Source of the DNA: Paracoccaceae bacterium
GTDB lineage: Bacteria > Pseudomonadota > Alphaproteobacteria > Rhodobacterales > Rhodobacteraceae
Direction: 5' to 3'
Assembly: GCA_004566265.1 (NCBI GenBank)
Contig: SPLB01000172.1
Span: forward strand, 1 to 9,029
DNA length: 9,029 nucleotides
Position 1 is the stretch's first letter. Each line of letters opens with the position of its first letter. Below are positions 6,743 through 9,029 of this stretch, one piece after another. A program made the translations under genes and the position numbers. The notes beneath the pieces were generated by a model, which saw nothing but the letters and a program-made list of their open reading frames with translations, did no database searches and had not been told where the DNA came from.

Positions 6743-8902
6743 ATGCAAGCCACCGCCCCCCTGCCCCTGACCCAAGATTTGGTTCTAGTGGGGGGCGGTC
6801 ACGCCCATGCGTTGGTTTTGCGGATGTGGGCCAAGGCGCCGCTGTCCGGTGTCCGTCTGACGTTGATTGACCCTCAACCCGCCGCCGCCTACTCCGGCAT
6901 GTTGCCCGGTTTTGTCGCAGGACACTACAGCCGGGGCGACCTTGAAATTGATCTGGTCAAACTGGCGCGATTTGCAGGCGCACGCCTCATTTTGGAACAA
7001 GCGACCCGGATCGACCCAGTGGCCAAAACCGTGCATGTGCAGGGACGTCCCTCAATTGCTTTTGATGTGGCATCCGTTGACATCGGAATTACCTCAACAA
7101 TGCCGCAGCTGCCCGGGTTCACAGACCAAGGAGTGCCCGCAAAACCGCTCGGTGTGTTCGCCGCGCGCTGGGAGGCTTTCCTGAACGGAAGAGGCCCGGC
7201 CCGCATAGCCTGTATTGGTGGCGGCATTGCCGGAGCCGAACTCATGCTGGCCATGGCCCATGCCCTACACGCGCGTGGTCGTCTGGCTCGCGCAACTTTG
7301 ATAGACCACGCCAAAGTTCTTTCAAAGATGAGCCCCCGAAATGCCGCCCGGGTCCGACGCGCCCTAGCCGACTATGGGGTTGAGGTGATGGAAAAGGTCA
7401 AAATCACGCACCTCCGTGACGATGAAATACACCTTTCGTCGAACCAAACCATCGCGTCCGATTTCACAGTGGGTGCAGCGGGGACACGGCCCCATAGCTG
7501 GCTGTCGGAATGCGGGCTCAAAATGCAGGATGGTTTTGTCGTCATCAACAAGCACCTCCAAACCTCGGATCCCGCGATCTTTGCCACCGGCGATTGTGCA
7601 GAAATGACCTTCGCCCCGCGCCCCAAGGCCGGTGTGTTTGCAGTGCGCCAAGCACCAATCCTTTTCAATAACCTGCGCGCCGCCCTGTCGGGCAAGCCTC
7701 TCAAACCCTATGCGCCGCAAACCGACTACCTAAAGCTTGTCTCTCTGGGTGGAAAAAACGCTCTTGCCGACCGCAATGGTTTTGGATTTTCCAGCCCCCT
7801 GCTTTGGCGCTGGAAAGACCGCATTGATCGGCAATTCATGGCCAAGCTTCGCACCCTGCCCGCAATGCCTCGACCACCACTTCCCAGCCCACAAGCAACA
7901 GGGTTAGAGAACGCAATTGGGACAAAACCCCTGTGTGGGGGCTGTGGATCGAAGGTTGGGCGCGCCGCTGTGTTGACGACAATCGAAACGCACCGGGGCG
8001 CCGCGCGCAATGACGTCACACCGCTTCCGAACGATGACGCCGCGCTTTTGACCATGGGCGGCGCCAAACAGGTGATATCAACCGATCACCGGCGCGCTCT
8101 GGTGGAAGACCCAGTTGTGATGACAGAGATCGCAGCTCAACACGCGTTGAGTGATATCTACGCGATGGGGGCTGCGCCTCAGGCCGCAACTCTTTCCCTG
8201 ATCTTGCCACGCCTATCTGACAATTTGCAGGCTCGAACGCTTTCAGAAATCATGGCCACCGCAGATAAGGCGATGACCGCCGCAGGTGCCGCCATTGTCG
8301 GCGAACACACCTCGCTTGGTTCCGAATTGACAATTGGCTTTACACTCACAGGTCTGTGTAAATCTCCGATCACATTGGCAGGTGCACGCGCCGGTGACGT
8401 GCTTATTCTGACCAAGCCGCTGGGTTCTGGCATGCTGATGGCGGCAGAAATGGCTGGAAAAGCCCGTGGAGCAGATGTTGCACAGGCCTTGCAGTTGATG
8501 CGCCAGAGCCAGAAGGCGGCCGCTGAAATCCTCAGCCAGGCGAGAGCAATGACCGATGTCGCAGGATTCGGATTAATCGGACATTTGCAGGGTCTATTGA
8601 ACGCCTCGATGATTGGGGCTGAGTTATCCCTATCTGACATCCCACTTATGCAAGGTGCGGAAGATTTGGCTGCAAGCGGCATACGATCCTCGATCTACAA
8701 CACCAACCGCATGCTTGCCCCTGAGCTGTCGGACCTTGGACCGCGCGCGCTGCTGTTTGACCCGCAGACGTCGGGCGGACTTCTCGCCTCCGTGGCACCT
8801 GACATGGCGGAGTCCAAGCTGCGCGCACTGCAGAGTGAAGGCTACACCGCTGCCATCATTGGAACGACCACCGAGACCAAGGGCGAAATCACTCTGCACT
8901 AG
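6743..8902 (+). CDS. selD: FAD/NAD(P)-dependent oxidoreductase fused to selenide, water dikinase SelD
   Basis: This 719-residue protein has two modules. Residues about 11-375 form a pyridine-nucleotide-disulfide-oxidoreductase fold of the NDH-2-like type: GGGHAH at 17-22 binds FAD, GGGIAGAE at 159-166 is the second dinucleotide site, and FATGDCAEM at 280-288 is the C-terminal FAD motif. Residues about 395-719 are SelD, which makes selenophosphate from selenide and ATP. Cys401 in GGCGSK matches the catalytic Cys17 of E. coli SelD and Lys404 matches Lys20. Also present are DDAA (431-434), SDIYAMGA (470-477), KPLGSGM (558-564), TDVAGFGLIGH (604-614) and DPQTSGG (673-679). The usual TDFF segment reads TDHRR (447-451), and GGHT reads GEHT (520-523). 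This fusion architecture is known in bacteria; the role of the flavoprotein half is unclear. The ATG at 6743 has only a weak GAG upstream. The 18 nt gap to mrpG allows co-transcription, and no terminator is visible between them. Confidence 0.94.
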   Translation: MQATAPLPLTQDLVLVGGGHAHALVLRMWAKAPLSGVRLTLIDPQPAAAYSGMLPGFVAGHYSRGDLEIDLVKLARFAGARLILEQATRIDPVAKTVHVQGRPSIAFDVASVDIGITSTMPQLPGFTDQGVPAKPLGVFAARWEAFLNGRGPARIACIGGGIAGAELMLAMAHALHARGRLARATLIDHAKVLSKMSPRNAARVRRALADYGVEVMEKVKITHLRDDEIHLSSNQTIASDFTVGAAGTRPHSWLSECGLKMQDGFVVINKHLQTSDPAIFATGDCAEMTFAPRPKAGVFAVRQAPILFNNLRAALSGKPLKPYAPQTDYLKLVSLGGKNALADRNGFGFSSPLLWRWKDRIDRQFMAKLRTLPAMPRPPLPSPQATGLENAIGTKPLCGGCGSKVGRAAVLTTIETHRGAARNDVTPLPNDDAALLTMGGAKQVISTDHRRALVEDPVVMTEIAAQHALSDIYAMGAAPQAATLSLILPRLSDNLQARTLSEIMATADKAMTAAGAAIVGEHTSLGSELTIGFTLTGLCKSPITLAGARAGDVLILTKPLGSGMLMAAEMAGKARGADVAQALQLMRQSQKAAAEILSQARAMTDVAGFGLIGHLQGLLNASMIGAELSLSDIPLMQGAEDLAASGIRSSIYNTNRMLAPELSDLGPRALLFDPQTSGGLLASVAPDMAESKLRALQSEGYTAAIIGTTTETKGEITLH

Positions 8903-9029
8903 TGGCTTCTAAATATGCCTGCGCGTGCGCTGCCGCGGCCTCAAGGCCGTCTGCATCGCGGCTTTGCGTGACCATGGTTCCAAGTCTGCGCATCTCATAT
9001 CGCCCTCTGCGATAAACGCTAGCCGCTGA
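8889..9029 (-). CDS. Possible 3' end of a convergent gene, product unknown
   Basis: An open minus-strand frame of 46 codons enters from the right edge and ends with a TGA at forward 8889-8891. It would overlap the selD 3' end by 14 nt in a tail-to-tail arrangement. The fragment contains YRRGRYEMRRLG and an Ala-rich, helix-prone end. I do not recognise a family from it. The plus strand of this stretch holds only reading frames under 20 codons, which makes the minus frame the best candidate for coding. The fragment is too short for codon usage to be decisive. If it is not coding, then 8903-9029 is plain intergenic sequence. Confidence 0.4.
   Translation of the reverse strand, partial: SAASVYRRGRYEMRRLGTMVTQSRDADGLEAAAAHAQAYLEATSAE

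Noticed and set aside
6743..8902. Selenocysteine at the SelD active site
   Set aside because: The catalytic position (residue 401) is encoded by a normal cysteine codon, and no in-frame TGA occurs within the gene.
8936..8949. Inverted repeat CGGCCT-CA-AGGCCG after selD as a terminator
   Set aside because: The 6-bp stem has a loop of only 2 nt and no following T-run, and it may be coding on the minus strand (Leu-Glu-Ala region).

Overview
The window is GC-rich and densely coded. It looks like an alphaproteobacterial chromosome, most likely of the Rhodobacterales/Roseobacter type. That placement is an inference from three things: protein style, a six-gene Mrp/Pha antiporter operon in which MrpA and MrpB are one polypeptide (as in the rhizobial pha operons), and an NADH-dehydrogenase-like/SelD fusion protein. 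No rRNA, tRNA, CRISPR array, insertion sequence or phage gene is visible.

Layout: (1) positions 1-465, minus strand: a small membrane-anchored or Tat-exported single-domain rhodanese. (2) 466-763: a divergent intergenic region with two inverted repeats but no convincing promoter. (3) 764-6724, plus strand: a complete, tightly packed mrp operon, mrpA(B)-C-D-E-F-G, with start/stop overlaps or gaps of 10 nt or less. (4) 6743-8902, plus strand: a 719-residue protein joining a pyridine-nucleotide-disulfide-oxidoreductase-like flavoprotein domain to selenide, water dikinase (SelD). It starts 18 nt after mrpG. (5) 8889-9029, minus strand: the possible 3' end of a convergent gene that runs off the window.

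The six mrp products should assemble into one membrane complex that exchanges cytoplasmic Na+ for external H+, supporting sodium tolerance and pH homeostasis. MrpA, MrpC and MrpD are related to complex I subunits and keep the conserved membrane glutamates and lysines of the ion path. The SelD fusion should make selenophosphate for tRNA 2-selenouridine or selenocysteine; no selenium-using gene is in the window. The rhodanese belongs to a sulfur-transfer family, but its N-terminus suggests it faces the periplasm.

The mrp operon is a known system. The less ordinary points are the close placement of a selenium-activation fusion behind an antiporter operon, the departures from the usual SelD motifs, and the inverted repeats between rhodanese and mrpA. 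I see no clear evidence of a previously undescribed system.
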